A stretch of 6,097 nt of DNA. Source: an uncultured Clostridia bacterium. Lineage in GTDB: Bacteria > Bacillota_A > Clostridia > Oscillospirales > Oscillospiraceae. This document shows positions 6,019 through 6,097 of this stretch, in pieces. Made by a program: the position numbers and the translations under genes. The notes under the pieces are model-generated. The model was not told where the DNA came from. It ran no database searches and saw only the letters and a list, made by a program, of their open reading frames with translations. The stretch covers positions 1 through 6,097 of the forward strand of contig CAMKAP010000126.1 in NCBI GenBank assembly GCA_946410505.1. The letters are read 5' to 3'. Every line of letters begins with the position of its first letter. Within the stretch, counting starts at the first letter, position 1.

Positions 6019-6097
6019 ACAGCGTGCCGACAAAGTGCCGACACGCTGAAGCGGCCGATTTTAAAACCTTGAATAGGTTTAAAACTCGGCTGAAATT
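6017..6097 (-). CDS. Possible C-terminal tail of a convergent gene (partial, unrecognised)
   Basis: On the minus strand one frame is open from the right edge to a TAA at 6019-6017, giving 26 residues that end in CRHFVGTL. The stop sits at the base of the hairpin 5992-6018, which on this strand is followed by a good U-tract, as expected at the end of a leftward gene. Against it, the stretch is short, contains a long palindrome and a direct repeat, and could be open by chance. I recognise no family. Confidence 0.25.
   Translation of the reverse strand, partial: NFSRVLNLFKVLKSAASACRHFVGTL
6020..6048. repeat. Inverted repeat enclosing a 9-nt direct repeat
   Basis: CAGCGTG (6020-6026) and CACGCTG (6042-6048) are perfect 7-bp inverted repeats. 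Inside and overlapping them, GTGCCGACA occurs twice (6024-6032 and 6035-6043), separated by AA. The role is unknown; it could be a protein-binding site, a repeat element end, or chance within a coding tail on the other strand. Confidence 0.55.
6054..6090. repeat. Long A+T-rich imperfect palindrome at right edge
   Basis: GCCGA (6054-6058) pairs with TCGGC (6086-6090). TTTT (6059-6062) pairs with AAAA (6081-6084), and AAACC (6064-6068) with GGTTT (6076-6080). This gives 14 bp with one bulged base on each arm (6063, 6085) and the loop TTGAATA. Its A+T-rich core contrasts with the G+C-rich genes on its left. The sequence ends 7 nt later, so its context cannot be judged. Confidence 0.55.

Overview
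The window is G+C-rich, compactly spaced bacterial DNA. The gene set (rnpA-yidD-yidC-jag), strong AGGAGG-type Shine-Dalgarno sites and a lipoprotein-type MetQ point to a Gram-positive Firmicute. The high G+C and the style of the YidC and Jag proteins suggest an Oscillospirales-like clostridium; that placement is inference.

Left part (1-3071): an RNA-processing and membrane-biogenesis operon on the + strand. It holds rnpA (RNase P protein, entering at the second base of its start codon), yidD, yidC (membrane insertase, with an unusually long charged tail) and jag/khpB (KH-R3H RNA-binding protein). A stand-alone acyl carrier protein gene, acpP, follows where mnmE often sits. A 12-bp GNRA-capped hairpin closes this block.

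Middle (3102-3396): the most interesting part. A near-consensus sigma-A promoter (TTGACA-17-TATAGT) drives a leader that encodes a 35-residue peptide. Nine internal Met and four Cys fall within residues 8-27. The ORF ends 18 nt before a strong intrinsic terminator, and the methionine ABC transporter genes start just downstream. Within the leader I can pair a segment at the first Met codons with the end of the peptide ORF (8 bp, perfect). I can also pair the peptide ORF with the 5' arm of the terminator (7 bp around a bulge). This is the layout of ribosome-mediated attenuation, in which scarcity of charged Met-tRNA (and perhaps Cys-tRNA) would let transcription continue into metNIQ. I see no SAM riboswitch or T-box.

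Right part (3397-5973): metN (ATPase with C-terminal NIL domain), metI (permease) and metQ (substrate-binding lipoprotein), a complete methionine importer in one operon. After metQ come three successive inverted repeats (5992-6090). The first reads as a better terminator for leftward than rightward transcription, and a minus-strand frame stays open from the right edge to a stop at its base. A convergent gene may therefore begin outside the window.
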